Shown here piece by piece: positions 15,368-25,900 of a stretch of DNA of 64,000 nt. The stretch is from Chishuiella changwenlii (lineage in GTDB: Bacteria > Bacteroidota > Bacteroidia > Flavobacteriales > Weeksellaceae). How positions within the stretch are numbered: position 1 is the stretch's first letter; the number at the start of each line of letters is the position of its first letter. A program made the translations under genes and the position numbers. Location of the stretch: assembly GCF_900142565.1 (NCBI RefSeq), contig NZ_FRBH01000005.1:1-64000 (forward strand), written 5' to 3'. The notes beneath the pieces were generated by a model. The model was not told the origin of the DNA. It did no database searches and was given only the letters and a program-made list of their open reading frames with translations.

Positions 15368-16771
15368 CTATGCTGTTGGCAATTCTCTAGTTAACCAACC
15401 ACTTCTACTTGCAGTTGCAATAGCATATGGTGTAATCCAGAATAAAGTAAATAAATAAAATATACTGTACGTATAGGCTAAGAAACCTTCGGAAATATTA
15501 TATTTTTTTGCATAGAAAAACATTTGTACACTAGAGAAAATAAATGCTCCAGTTAAACTTGTACATAAAAATATGATTGGGTGTGTAATGACAAAAGAAA
15601 AAAGTAATAAGATTAATGGATAAGCCATAATAACTTTTAACCATTGCATACTTAATAAGATTCTTGAACCAGTTGTAGATTCTTCTCTAAATTTTGTAAA
15701 TGCAAATTTACTCATCATTATATTCTCACGAACATTACTTCTCTCCCATCTAATAAACATTTTATACAAACCTTTATATTCTACAGGTGTATTTGTGTAT
15801 ACGTAAGCCTTTTTCTGAAACAACACATGTAAACCTTGTTTAAGAATCATATTGGTCATTGCTCTATCTTCTCCAATATCGCTTCGCTTACCGTTAAATT
15901 TCTGATTAATCCAGTTTTCTAAACAGTTCATTACAGCGTCTCTACGATAAGCAGCTAAAGCACCAGGTGTACATAAAACAGAACCAATTGCACTTTGTGC
16001 AGATCTTACAAATTCAAAACTAAATACAAAACTTACATTAAGCATTTTAGGAATTAAACTATCTTGTTTGTTTAATACTCTTACATTTCCTGCAACAGCA
16101 CCACATTTTTCATTAACAACAAATGGACTAACCATAATTCTTAATGTATCTTCTTTTACAATAGAATCACTATCAACAGTAACAAATACTTCTCCATTAC
16201 CTTCTTTAAAGGCTCTGTATAAAGCATGTCTTTTACCCATGTTTTTTGGTTGCTGATATATCGTTAATCGATCTCCTATAAGTGCTTTTGCTTTCAACAT
16301 CCACGCCCAAGTATCATCTTTACTTCCATCATCAATAGATAATATCTGTAATTTTTCTTTAGGATAATCGCTTTCTGCTAAGCTTAATAGTGTTTCATAT
16401 ACTAACTTACCTTCATTATAAGCTGGCACAATTACACTAATCAGAGGTAATTCCTCGTCTGAAACAGATTTTATTGGTTTGTATTTTATATAAAGAAATA
16501 ATAGATAAGCTAGGAATGCTAATTGTAAAACAAGTAAGGTTACCGCAATGTAATTAATTGTTGCTCCCCACCACGTACTCATACGTTCAAAGTGAATTCT
16601 TTCTATATCTGGCTTAAAATAAATAAAAGCAAAAATAGACAATACCATAACTATTAAAGTGCTGGTAATAACTACATAATCTTTAACCTTTAATGAATTA
16701 AAAGAAAGTTGATCTAAAAATCTCGATCGACTAAGACTTTTCTCGGTGGAGTGATATACAGTATTTGACAT
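15368..16771 (-). CDS. Processive glycosyltransferase family 2 (hyaluronan/cellulose-synthase-like)
   Basis: A 467-aa inner-membrane enzyme with two N-terminal membrane helices (residues ~31-50 and ~71-93), a GT2 catalytic domain, and C-terminal helices (~370-455). The motifs are IDDGSKDDT (~145-153), VTVDSDS (DxD, ~197-203), IGEDRAM (TED-like, ~297-303) and a Q/RxxRW-like FIRWERSNVRE (~338-348). This is the plan of chain-forming synthases such as hyaluronan synthase or PgaC. The polymer is unknown, and no export or modifying genes are adjacent. It is monocistronic with a long upstream region. Confidence 0.82.
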   Translation of the reverse strand: MSNTVYHSTEKSLSRSRFLDQLSFNSLKVKDYVVITSTLIVMVLSIFAFIYFKPDIERIHFERMSTWWGATINYIAVTLLVLQLAFLAYLLFLYIKYKPIKSVSDEELPLISVIVPAYNEGKLVYETLLSLAESDYPKEKLQILSIDDGSKDDTWAWMLKAKALIGDRLTIYQQPKNMGKRHALYRAFKEGNGEVFVTVDSDSIVKEDTLRIMVSPFVVNEKCGAVAGNVRVLNKQDSLIPKMLNVSFVFSFEFVRSAQSAIGSVLCTPGALAAYRRDAVMNCLENWINQKFNGKRSDIGEDRAMTNMILKQGLHVLFQKKAYVYTNTPVEYKGLYKMFIRWERSNVRENIMMSKFAFTKFREESTTGSRILLSMQWLKVIMAYPLILLLFSFVITHPIIFLCTSLTGAFIFSSVQMFFYAKKYNISEGFLAYTYSIFYLFTLFWITPYAIATASRSGWLTRELPTA

Positions 16772-17212
16772 GTGTTTAAATTTAAGAAGCGATGTTAGTT
16801 TGTTATTTGCCTCAAGTTACATCTGCAAATTTTCAAGTATTATGCCACTCTAAACACTCATAAATAGAGGTTTTGTAATTTTAAGATAAAATTAAGAAAC
16901 TCTGAAATTGTTAATTTTTGTATGAAATATTAAAAAATAGTCCAATAAAATTATTACCAACTCACTCATGCTTAGAAGGTTTATTTTTTAAAATAAATAA
17001 TCCCTATTTGAGCATTTTTATAACACTTTTAAAAGTGTTTTTTAGAAATGAATTAATAAATTAAACTAATATTTTCACATTTTTTTAGGTATTTTTTAAC
17101 TTTATATAACCTTCTTTTACGCGAAACTTCTCTCAATTCATTAAACATTTATCATTGTATTCTTTGTACCTTTCGACTATCAAACAATAATATTTTTTAG
17201 AATTCACGTAAA
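16772..17212. other. Divergent intergenic region with an 18-bp palindrome
   Basis: This 441-base region separates the divergent glycosyltransferase and aminopeptidase genes. AACACTTTT/AAAAGTGTT is a perfect 18-bp palindrome (17022-17039) followed by Ts; with no plus-strand gene before it, it is an operator or an orphan hairpin. I find no clean TAnnTTTG for the aminopeptidase; the nearest is TATTCTTTG at about 17158-17166, one base too long. No small gene is supported. Confidence 0.45.
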
Positions 17213-18994
17213 ATGGAAAAAATCTTAGATCGTCTTGCTAGCTTAAGAGAAGTAATGAAACAAAATGGAATTAGTGCAACAATAATTCCTGGAACAGATC
17301 CTCATGGAAGCGAATATCTACCAAATAAATGGAAAGAAAGAACATGGATTTCTGGTTTTAATGGATCTGCAGGGACTGCTGTTGTTACATTAGAAAAAGC
17401 CGCTCTTTGGACAGATTCTCGTTATTTTATTCAGGCAGAAGATCAATTAAAAGATACAACATTTGAATTGATGAAAATGAAAATGCCAGAAACTCCTTCT
17501 ATTAACGATTGGATTATTCAACAATTAAACGAGGGAGACACAGTAGGATTAAACCCTCAGATGTTTTCTCATAATGCATTTTTAGAAAATTATAATGATT
17601 TTACTTTCAACAACATTAATGTAAAATCTTTAGATTTAATAGATGAAGCATGGCAAAATAGAGCTGAATTACCACAAAATCCTATATTTTTATTTGATGT
17701 AAAATACGCTGGTAAATCTGCCTCAGAAAAAATTGCTGAAGTAAGAAAGGAAATGAAACAAGCAAAAACGAATGTTTATATTATGAATTCGTTAGATGAA
17801 ATTGCTTGGTTATACAATATTCGTGGGAATGATGTAAATTTTAATCCATTGGCTATTTCTTATGCAGCTGTAGACACAGAGAAAGCTTATCTATTTATTG
17901 ATGAAAAGAAGGTTTCTAACGAAATAATAGTTGCTTTAAATGAGCAAGGAATTGAAATAAAAGACTATTTAGATATCTATAATTATTTAGAAAATCTATC
18001 TAATAAAGCACATGTTTTTGTTGATGGTAATAGAATCAATCAATCTTTATTTGAAACTATTCCGACAACTTCAACTGTAAAATTAGCAACATCTATTGTG
18101 ACTAATCTCAAAGCAATAAAAAATGAAACAGAATTAGAAGGTTTCAGAAATGCAATGGTTAAAGATGGTGTTGCCTTAACAAAATTCTTTATTTGGTTAG
18201 AGGAAAACGTGGCTCAAAATAACATTGATGAAGTTACAATTTCTGAGAAATTAATTGAATTCAGAGCTACACAAGAAAATTTTAAAGGCCCAAGTTTCGG
18301 AACTATTTGTGGTTATGCAGATCATGGTGCAATGAATCATTATTCTGCAACGCCAGAAACAGCTTATAAAATTGGAACAGACAAAATGTTGTTAATAGAT
18401 TCTGGTGCTCAATTTTTAGAAGGAACAACAGATATAACACGTACCTTAATTTTAGGAGAACCAACACAACAACAAAAAACAGATTATACCTTAGTTTTAA
18501 AAGGTAATATTGCTTTATCTCAGGCTGTTTTTCCAGCCAACACACGTGGCTCTCAAATAGATGTATTGGCACGTAAAGATCTTTGGGAAAATGGTTTAAA
18601 CTTTGGGCATGGAACTGGACATGGTATTGGTCATTATTTATGTGTGCACGAAGGACCACAAAGTATACGTATGGAAGAAAATGCAGTTACTTTAAAACCA
18701 GGAATGATTCTTTCTAACGAACCAGGATTATACCGTGATGGTGAATATGGAATTCGTATAGAAAATTTAATTGTTGTTAAACCTTTAGTTACTACAGAAT
18801 TTGGAGAGTTTTATAATTTCGAAACAATCACAATTGCTCCTATCGATAAAACATTAATTGATACTAATCTGTTAACTGAAAATGAAATAATGTGGTTAAA
18901 TATCTATCATCAAATCGTTTTTGATAAATTACAACCTTTATTAGACGAGAAAGAGACAAATTGGTTAAAAGAAAAGTGTGAGGCTATCGTTTAA
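17213..18994 (+). CDS. pepP: Aminopeptidase P family metallopeptidase (Xaa-Pro aminopeptidase)
   Basis: A 593-aa enzyme of peptidase family M24 that removes N-terminal residues preceding proline. It has the long three-domain form found in eukaryotic cytosolic aminopeptidase P and in Bacteroidota: two creatinase-like N-terminal domains (to ~310), a catalytic 'pita-bread' domain, and a C-terminal extension. The dinuclear metal ligands are visible as D396 (LLIDSG), D407 (TTDITRT), H470 (GHGTGHGIGH), E503 (SNEPGLY) and E517 (GIRIENL). There is no signal peptide, so it should be cytoplasmic. It is a single gene with a terminator just downstream. Confidence 0.92.
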   Translation: MEKILDRLASLREVMKQNGISATIIPGTDPHGSEYLPNKWKERTWISGFNGSAGTAVVTLEKAALWTDSRYFIQAEDQLKDTTFELMKMKMPETPSINDWIIQQLNEGDTVGLNPQMFSHNAFLENYNDFTFNNINVKSLDLIDEAWQNRAELPQNPIFLFDVKYAGKSASEKIAEVRKEMKQAKTNVYIMNSLDEIAWLYNIRGNDVNFNPLAISYAAVDTEKAYLFIDEKKVSNEIIVALNEQGIEIKDYLDIYNYLENLSNKAHVFVDGNRINQSLFETIPTTSTVKLATSIVTNLKAIKNETELEGFRNAMVKDGVALTKFFIWLEENVAQNNIDEVTISEKLIEFRATQENFKGPSFGTICGYADHGAMNHYSATPETAYKIGTDKMLLIDSGAQFLEGTTDITRTLILGEPTQQQKTDYTLVLKGNIALSQAVFPANTRGSQIDVLARKDLWENGLNFGHGTGHGIGHYLCVHEGPQSIRMEENAVTLKPGMILSNEPGLYRDGEYGIRIENLIVVKPLVTTEFGEFYNFETITIAPIDKTLIDTNLLTENEIMWLNIYHQIVFDKLQPLLDEKETNWLKEKCEAIV

Positions 18995-19016
18995 GTTAGA
19001 AGAAACAATAACAAGT

Positions 19017-19045
19017 AATCCTATCTAAAAAAATTAGATAGGATT
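19017..19045 (+). terminator. Terminator of pepP
   Basis: AATCCTATCTAA (19017-19028) pairs with TTAGATAGGATT (19034-19045) around an AAAAA loop, followed by a T-run. Confidence 0.88.
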
Positions 19046-19095
19046 TTTTTATATCAACGAATAGTCGTATTATTGCAAACTATTTGCATTAAGAA

Positions 19096-19476
19096 ATGAA
19101 AAGACGAAATACACCAACAAAACAAGCTGTTTTAGATTTATTCGATTCGTGTTCTACTGCACTCAATCAAGAACAAATTGAAACACAATTAAAAGGGAAA
19201 ATGGACAGAGCAACGATTTATCGTATTCTGAACAGTTTCTGCGAAGATGGAATGATGCACAAAGTTGTGGCAGATGACGGTGTAAATTATTTTGCAATGT
19301 GTAAAAACTGTTGCGAAGAAGCAAAACATCATCACGATCATTTTCATTTTCGATGTACCAAATGTAATCAATTAACTTGTTTACAAGAAAATATTATAAT
19401 TAATTTACCACAAGGATATAAGATGCAAAACTATAATTGCGTTATAACAGGAACTTGTGCTAAATGTCAAAACTAA
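19096..19476 (+). CDS. Fur-family regulator, probably zinc-responsive (Zur-like)
   Basis: A 126-aa metalloregulator: winged helix in the first ~65 residues (LNQEQIETQL..DRATIYRIL), then a metal-binding half with a His cluster (HHHDHFHF, 78-85) and two CxxC pairs (C87/C90 and C121/C124) for the structural zinc. The ZIP transporter encoded two genes downstream suggests that it senses zinc. An inverted repeat TGCAAA-cta-TTTGCA (19074-19088 region, just before the start codon) may be its operator, though it does not match the known Zur boxes of E. coli or Bacillus. It is the first gene of a three-gene operon. Confidence 0.82.
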   Translation: MKRRNTPTKQAVLDLFDSCSTALNQEQIETQLKGKMDRATIYRILNSFCEDGMMHKVVADDGVNYFAMCKNCCEEAKHHHDHFHFRCTKCNQLTCLQENIIINLPQGYKMQNYNCVITGTCAKCQN

Positions 19477-19485
19477 CAACAACTT

Positions 19486-20214
19486 ATGGATTTACAATGG
19501 TTTGTAAAATGGTTTAACTCGCCATACTACCACATATTATACAAAAATAGAAGCTTAACTGAAGCCGAAGATTTTATAAAAAAAATTACAACTTACTTAG
19601 AACTTGCTCCAAACACTAAAATATTAGATTTAGCTTGTGGAAAAGGAAGACACTCTATTACTTTAAATAAATTAGGATTTGATGTTTTAGGAATTGATTT
19701 AGCAACTGCAAGTATAGAATTTGCTAAACAATTTGAAAATGAAACATTAAAATTTGAAGTGCATGATATGCGAGAAGTTTATCATCCAAATGAATTTGAT
19801 GTTATTGTTAATCTTTTTACAAGTTTTGGTTATTTCAAAGAATATCAAGATAATTTTAAAGTTTTTGAAGCTGTAAAACAACAATTGAAAACGACAGGTA
19901 TTTTTGTTTTTGATTATTTAAATGCTGAAAAAGTTGTTGCTCAAATGATTCCTTATGAGGAAAAAATAATTGATGGAATTGTATTTAAAATTACAAAATC
20001 TATTGAAAATGGCTTCATCAAAAAAGAAATTGATTTTGAAGACAAAGGAGAAAGTTTCCATTTTGAAGAGTATGTTCGCTTAATTTATGCGAAGGATTTT
20101 AAAGAGATATATGAAAAAGAAGGGTTTAAATTAGATAAACAATTTGGTAATTATAATTTAGATGCTTTTGATGAAAAGAATTCAGATCGATTAATACTTA
20201 TTCTTAAAAAATGA
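19486..20214 (+). CDS. Class I SAM-dependent methyltransferase
   Basis: A 242-aa soluble enzyme with a Rossmann SAM-binding site: motif I ILDLACGKGRHSITL (residues ~45-59), motif II ending in VLGIDLATAS (~65-74), and motif IV FDVIVNLFTSFGYF (~104-117). It resembles small-molecule methyltransferases; the substrate is not apparent. It sits 9 bases after the Zur-like regulator gene and overlaps the ZIP transporter by 4 bases, so it is translationally coupled to metal uptake, an association for which I know no explanation. Confidence 0.8.
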   Translation: MDLQWFVKWFNSPYYHILYKNRSLTEAEDFIKKITTYLELAPNTKILDLACGKGRHSITLNKLGFDVLGIDLATASIEFAKQFENETLKFEVHDMREVYHPNEFDVIVNLFTSFGYFKEYQDNFKVFEAVKQQLKTTGIFVFDYLNAEKVVAQMIPYEEKIIDGIVFKITKSIENGFIKKEIDFEDKGESFHFEEYVRLIYAKDFKEIYEKEGFKLDKQFGNYNLDAFDEKNSDRLILILKK

Positions 20215-20918
20215 TCGAGAGTCTTATACTAATTTCAAGTGTTATTATTGGGGTTCTATTTTCTAAACTATTTTTAAAAAACAAGCATAATTCTAAATTA
20301 CTTTTAACGTTTAGTGGAGCTTATTTTTTAGCCATGACTGTTTTAGAAATTCTACCACAAGTTTATGGGCATCCAGCAGCTGATGATAAACATCATTCTA
20401 TTGGTTTATATGTCTTATTTGGAGTTGTAGTACAATATATTCTAGAAACAATAAGTAAAGGGGTTGAACATGGACATATTCATTTACATAAGAAAGAACA
20501 ATTTCCTGTAGGAATTTTTAGTGGATTATTTTTACATTCTATTATAGAAGGTATTCCTGTTGCAACTTCTGATTCGAATGATTTTATGTGGGCAATTTTT
20601 GTACACAATATTCCTGTTTCTATGATACTCTACAGTTCATTAGCTCAGCATACGCCATCATATTTTAAACGATTTTTATTTATGACATTGTTTGCTTTGG
20701 CTGCACCATTTGGATATTTACTAGGAAAACATACTATTATTTCTAATTATTCATTAGAAATGAGCGCTATAGTTTCTGGAATATTCTTACATATTTCGAC
20801 TGTTATTTTATTTGAAACAAATGAAGGTCATAAATTTAATTTGAAAAAATTCGGATCGATAATCGTCGGCTTTATTTTAGCTTACGTTACCGTATCAATG
20901 CATGTACATTCTCATTAA
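20211..20918 (+). CDS. ZIP-family divalent metal transporter
   Basis: A 235-aa inner-membrane protein with about seven or eight hydrophobic segments. The ZIP metal-site motifs are in LHSIIEGIPVA (H-S/N-x-x-E-G, residues ~109-119) and VHNIPVSM (~131-138). A His-rich loop precedes them (GVEHGHIHLHKK, ~85-96) and another His cluster closes the protein (MHVHSH). Family members import zinc or iron. Coupled expression with a Fur-type regulator carrying CxxC pairs points to zinc. It overlaps the upstream methyltransferase by 4 bases and is followed by a strong terminator. Confidence 0.85.
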   Translation: MIESLILISSVIIGVLFSKLFLKNKHNSKLLLTFSGAYFLAMTVLEILPQVYGHPAADDKHHSIGLYVLFGVVVQYILETISKGVEHGHIHLHKKEQFPVGIFSGLFLHSIIEGIPVATSDSNDFMWAIFVHNIPVSMILYSSLAQHTPSYFKRFLFMTLFALAAPFGYLLGKHTIISNYSLEMSAIVSGIFLHISTVILFETNEGHKFNLKKFGSIIVGFILAYVTVSMHVHSH

Positions 20919-20964
20919 AACAAGGAATAAAATCTTATAAACACAAGATTTTACTAAAAAATAT

Positions 20965-20994
20965 AAAACCTCGAGAGTTACTTCTCGAGGTTTT
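20965..20994 (+). terminator. Terminator of the Fur-methyltransferase-ZIP operon
   Basis: AAAACCTCGAGA (20965-20976) pairs with TCTCGAGGTTTT (20983-20994) around a six-base loop, followed by further Ts. Confidence 0.9.
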
Positions 20995-21158
20995 TTTTAT
21001 TTTTTATTTCTTTTACTTGATTATGTTTTAACGCGATGAGAAATTGAATTAAATTCAACTTGATATACATTGTTAATTAATTTAAATAAAAGCATTATTG
21101 TAAATACTAAAGGTTTTTCTTTTTATTACTGATTTGATCTAGCAGTAGAATTTTCACG

Positions 21159-21341
21159 CTAATTATTATTAGTATAAGTACAATCTTGATATTTAGTACA
21201 ATTATCCTTATTTGTTTCAGAACCTCCTTCTATCGGTTTACTATTATTATGCTTTGCATTAACATCTACACCATCATCTTGTGAACAAGAAAATACAAAA
21301 AATAAAATAAGGAGTGAAGCTAAGAATGAACTTTTATTCAT
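21159..21341 (-). CDS. Small lipoprotein of unknown function
   Basis: A 60-aa protein with a clear lipoprotein signal (MNKSSFLASLLILFFVFSC, Cys at 19). The mature part is only about 42 residues, polar, and holds two cysteines (DNC, DCT) that could form a disulfide. No domain is recognisable. It lies alone between the ZIP operon and the efflux operon, in AT-rich sequence. The lipobox and start support a real gene, but its size keeps confidence moderate. Confidence 0.55.
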   Translation of the reverse strand: MNKSSFLASLLILFFVFSCSQDDGVDVNAKHNNSKPIEGGSETNKDNCTKYQDCTYTNNN

Positions 21342-21487
21342 ATAATTTAAATTTAGGTTAGTTTTATTGCTGCCAAATATAGTAACAATAAATTGAGAAT
21401 GATTAATTACAAATTATAAAACACTAGATTTAATACAATGGTAATCAATAGATTAAAACCATTAACTACTATTGTTTTATATAAAAA

Positions 21488-21510
21488 AAGGCGAACCAAT
21501 GGTTCGCCTT
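21488..21510 (-). terminator. Terminator of the RND efflux operon
   Basis: AAGGCGAACC (21488-21497) pairs with GGTTCGCCTT (21501-21510). The A-run at 21483-21489 provides the U-run for the minus-strand transcript, 25 bases after the TolC-type gene. Confidence 0.85.
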
Positions 21511-21534
21511 CATTAAAACTAGATAAATAAGATG

Positions 21535-22941
21535 TTATTGCCATCCTCCTCCTACTGCACGGTATAATTCTACCATAGAAGAAAGAGAAGCTAACTTAGC
21601 ATCAACTACATTTAGCTCAGCATTAAGACCATTGTCTTTTGCTGTAATTACTTCTAAATAATTTGCCATACCGTAGTTTAACAATTCTTCAGAATATGTA
21701 ATTGCTTGATCGTATAACTGAAATTCTTTTTGCTTATACTCTGCTTTCTTTACAGAAGCATCATACGTATATAAAGCATCAGAAACTTCTTTACTTGCCG
21801 TTAATATTTTATTCTTATAATTAATTAATGCAATTTCTTGATTTGCTAAAGCAACTTCTTTTTGCGTACGTAATTTACGTTGCTGTAAAATTGGTTGTGT
21901 CAGGTTTGCTATAATTGTAGCAAAAACAGATTGCGCATCAAAAAGTTTATCAATATCAATACCTTGAACCCCACTTGTAGCAGAAATTGTTAATGATGGA
22001 TAAAAACTTGCATTAGCAATATTTACACCTTCAAATGAATTTATTAAACCAAATTCAGCAGCTCTCACATCAGGACGATTTTCTAATAACTGAGCAGGAA
22101 CCCCAACAGATAATTTTGCATCTATGTTCTGAGATTCTAAAGTACTACGTGTTATTGCTTGTGGCGTTGCTCCTAGTAAAACACTTAAAATATTTTCGTT
22201 TAATTTGATGTTGTTTTCAACATCAACTAACATAGACTTTGCATTATACAACTGAGCCTCTGTTTGGTTAACAGCTACTTCTGTAACATTACCAGCTTCT
22301 TTTAAAGCTTTTGTTGTTTCTAAGCTTTGCTCACGGTTAATTAAAGTCTGATCTAAAATACTTTTCTGCTCATCTAATGCTAGTAACTTATAATAAGCAT
22401 TTGCAATAGAAGCTACAATTTGAGTTTTTACAGCTTTGTGCGCTTCAACAGTTTGTAAATATGTTGCAGCAACTCCTCTTTGGTTACTTCTTATTTTTCC
22501 CCAAATATCTGCTTCCCAGCTTAAAGCACCAGAAAGTTCATATTGACTTAACGATTGTTTTCCTGCAATTGCACCAAATTGTGTATTAGCAGAAGTTTCA
22601 TTAAAACTATATTTAGGACCAATTGTTAAAGTTGGTAAATAACCAGCTCTTCCTTGTTTTGCATACGCCTCAGCAACTGCAATATTTTGCAGTGCTGTAC
22701 GTATGTCTAAGTTATTTTCTAAACCTTGATTAATCAAAGTTTGTAATTGCGAATCTTTAAAAATCTGTTTCCAAGAAACTGTTGCTACACTTGCACTATC
22801 TTTAGCGATAACATCAGTTCTAAAGTTTGCTTCGTTTACTACAGCTTCCGGACGTTTATAGTCTTTTGCTACGAAACATGATTGAACGGCAAACAATCCA
22901 GCAGCAATTAAAGTAATATTTAATATTCTATACTTTTTCAT
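21535..22941 (-). CDS. RND efflux outer-membrane factor (TolC/OprM type lipoprotein)
   Basis: A 468-aa outer-membrane channel subunit. The signal ends in a lipobox (AAGLFAVQSC, Cys ~22) and the mature protein starts FVAKDYKRPE, a typical NodT/OprM beginning. Two repeated outer-membrane-efflux domains follow, with long coiled coils forming the periplasmic tunnel. GVPAQLLENRPDVRAAE (~280-296) is the family's hallmark. It is the last gene of the efflux operon, two bases after the permease gene, and should complete the tripartite pump with the two upstream products. Confidence 0.92.
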   Translation of the reverse strand: MKKYRILNITLIAAGLFAVQSCFVAKDYKRPEAVVNEANFRTDVIAKDSASVATVSWKQIFKDSQLQTLINQGLENNLDIRTALQNIAVAEAYAKQGRAGYLPTLTIGPKYSFNETSANTQFGAIAGKQSLSQYELSGALSWEADIWGKIRSNQRGVAATYLQTVEAHKAVKTQIVASIANAYYKLLALDEQKSILDQTLINREQSLETTKALKEAGNVTEVAVNQTEAQLYNAKSMLVDVENNIKLNENILSVLLGATPQAITRSTLESQNIDAKLSVGVPAQLLENRPDVRAAEFGLINSFEGVNIANASFYPSLTISATSGVQGIDIDKLFDAQSVFATIIANLTQPILQQRKLRTQKEVALANQEIALINYKNKILTASKEVSDALYTYDASVKKAEYKQKEFQLYDQAITYSEELLNYGMANYLEVITAKDNGLNAELNVVDAKLASLSSMVELYRAVGGGWQ

Positions 22942-22943
22942 AA

Positions 22944-25900
22944 TTAGATTGAATTATTATGTTCAACTTCTCCTTGTGGACGGTCAAATTTCATTGGCTT
23001 AATTTTCTCTTGTAATGTTTGGAAAATAACAAACAATACTGGAATTACAAATACCCCTAAAATTGTTCCGATTAATAATCCAAATGCAGCTCCAGTACCA
23101 ACAGAACGGTTACCAGCAGAAGAAACTCCTGTTGCTACAACTAATGGCATTAAACCTAAAATAAAGGCAAAAGATGTCATTAAGATTGGACGTAAACGTG
23201 CTTTCGCTCCTTCTATCGCAGCTTGTACAATACTCATTCCGTGTGCACGTCTTTGTAAAGCGAACTCCACAATCAAAATCGCATTCTTGGCTAATAAACC
23301 AACTAACATGATTAAGGCAATCTGGAAATAAATATTATTTTCTAATCCAGCTAACCATTGAGATAAGTAAGCTCCCATAATACCACATGGCACAGATAAT
23401 AATACTGCTAATGGTAAAACGTAAGATTCGTACTGTGCAGATAAAATAAAGTATACAAACACGATACATAAAGCAAATATTAATACTGTTTGCGAACCTG
23501 CATTAACCTCTTCACGTGTTAAACCAGCGAAGTCTGTTCCATAACTTGGAGATAATGTTTGTGCATTTACTTCATTAATCGCATTAATTGCATCCCCTGT
23601 AGAATAACCAGGTTTTACAGCACCACTAATATTTGTATTTGTAAATAAGTTAAAACGGTTAACAGAGTTAGGTCCATATACTCTTTTTAATGTCACAAAT
23701 TGTGATACTGGAGTCATTGTTCCGTCTGTTGTTTTAACAAACATTTTATTTAAACTCATTTCATTAATACGATCTTCTGGTAAAGCTTGTATATATACAC
23801 GATATTGTTTACCGAAACGAGTGAAATCTGCTGCATATAAACCTCCAATATAACCTTGTAATGTAGAGAAGATAGAACTCACAGAAACTCCTGATTGTTT
23901 AGCTCTTTCAATATTTACATCAATTTCATATTGTGGGAAATTAGTATTTAAAGAAGATTGAGCATATAAAATCTCAGGTCTTTGCATTAATGCTCCAATG
24001 TACTCGTTAGCGAATTTATTAAAGTCATTAATCTCTCCTCCTGTTTTATCCATCAATTTTAACTCGAAACCAGATGACATACCAAAACCAGGAATTGCTG
24101 GTGGTTGGAAGAAAATCATTTGAGCATCTGGAATTTGAGCAGCAGCCCCAAATAATTTACCAATAATTGTATTTACCTGTAAATCGTCTGTTGTACGCTC
24201 TTCGAAAGGTTTTAATTTAACGAACATCATACCGTAGTTAGATCCCGCACCATTAATAATAGAGTTACCAGAGATAATTGTTGCTTTATCTACTCCAGGA
24301 ATGTCTTTAATTTTTTGTTGAAATTCTCTCTCAACTTCATAAACACGGTCCATAGAAGCACCAGCAGGCAATTCGATATTACCAATAATAAATCCATTAT
24401 CCTCTGTTGGAACGAATCCTGATGGCATCATTTTTCCTATTCCGTAAATTCCAAAACCAGATGCAATGATGATTATAAATGAAATCCATTTGTGTTTGAA
24501 TAAAAACTTAAATGATCTTCCATATTTATTTGTCATTGTATCAAACGCTGTATTGAAAGCATCAAAGAAACGTTGAACAAAATTACGTTTGCGTTCACCT
24601 TCTTCATGTGCTTTTAAGAATAATGCACATAAAGCTGGAGATAATGTTAAGGCATTTAATGCAGAAATTAAAATAGAAACAATTAATGTAATACCAAATT
24701 GTTTATAGAAAACTCCTGTTGGACCCGAGATAAATGTTACGGGTACAAATACCGCACACATTACTAATGTAATAGAGATAATGGCTCCAGATATTTCATC
24801 CATTGCATTTTTCGTTGCATCTAATGGTGTTTCATGATGAGATTCCATCCTAGCATGAACAGCTTCCACAACAACAATGGCATCATCCACCACAATACCA
24901 ATGGCGAGAACTAAGGCAAATAACGTTAACAAGTTTAATGAGAAACCTGCTAAATTTAAGAAAAAGAATGTACCAATAATAGAAACAGGTACAGCAATTA
25001 ATGGAACTAATGTTGAACGGAAATCTTGTAAGAAGATATACACAACAATAAATACCAATATAAATGCCTCAATCATTGTATGAATTACTTTCTCAATAGA
25101 AGCATCTAAGAACGTATTTGTATCCATTAAGATTGTATACGTAATTCCTTCTGGGAATTGTTTAGAAGCCTTTTCAAGTTCAGTTCTTAAATTGTTAATG
25201 ATATCTTGTGCATTAGATCCTGGTGTTTGGTATACTGCAAATACAGCAGATGGGTTACCATTCATTTCAGATGTACTTGAATAAGTTTGTGCACCAAACT
25301 CAATATCAGCTACATCTTGTAAACGTAATACTTGACCATTACCTAATGATTTTATTACGATATTACGGTACTGATCTTCTGTTTTGTAACGTCCAGAATA
25401 AGTAATTGCGTACTCAAAAGATTGTCCAGCATTTTGCCCTAAAGCACCAGCTGCAGCTTCTAAAGATTCTTGAGATAATGCAGCTGAAACATCAGCAGGA
25501 ACTAATCCGTAACTTGCCATACGAGATGGGTTTAACCAAATACGCATAGAATAAGTCATCGCACCAAATACTGTTGCATCCCCTACACCACTTACCCTTT
25601 TTAAAGAAGGTATAACATTAATATTCAAGTAATTTTGAATATATGTTTGGTCATACTTTGGGTTTGTTGAACTTACAGAAGTAAACATCAATGCAGATGT
25701 TTGTTGTTTCTGTGTAACAACTCCAGAACGCGTTACCTCTGCTGGTAATAATGGCGTTGCTCTAGCAACACGGTTTTGCACGTTTACCTGTGCAATATCT
25801 CCGTCTACTCCTGGTTTAAAAACAACAGTAGTTGTTGCAGATCCATTATTAGATGCTGTAGATTGAATATAATCCATCCCTTCAACACCATTTACTTGCT

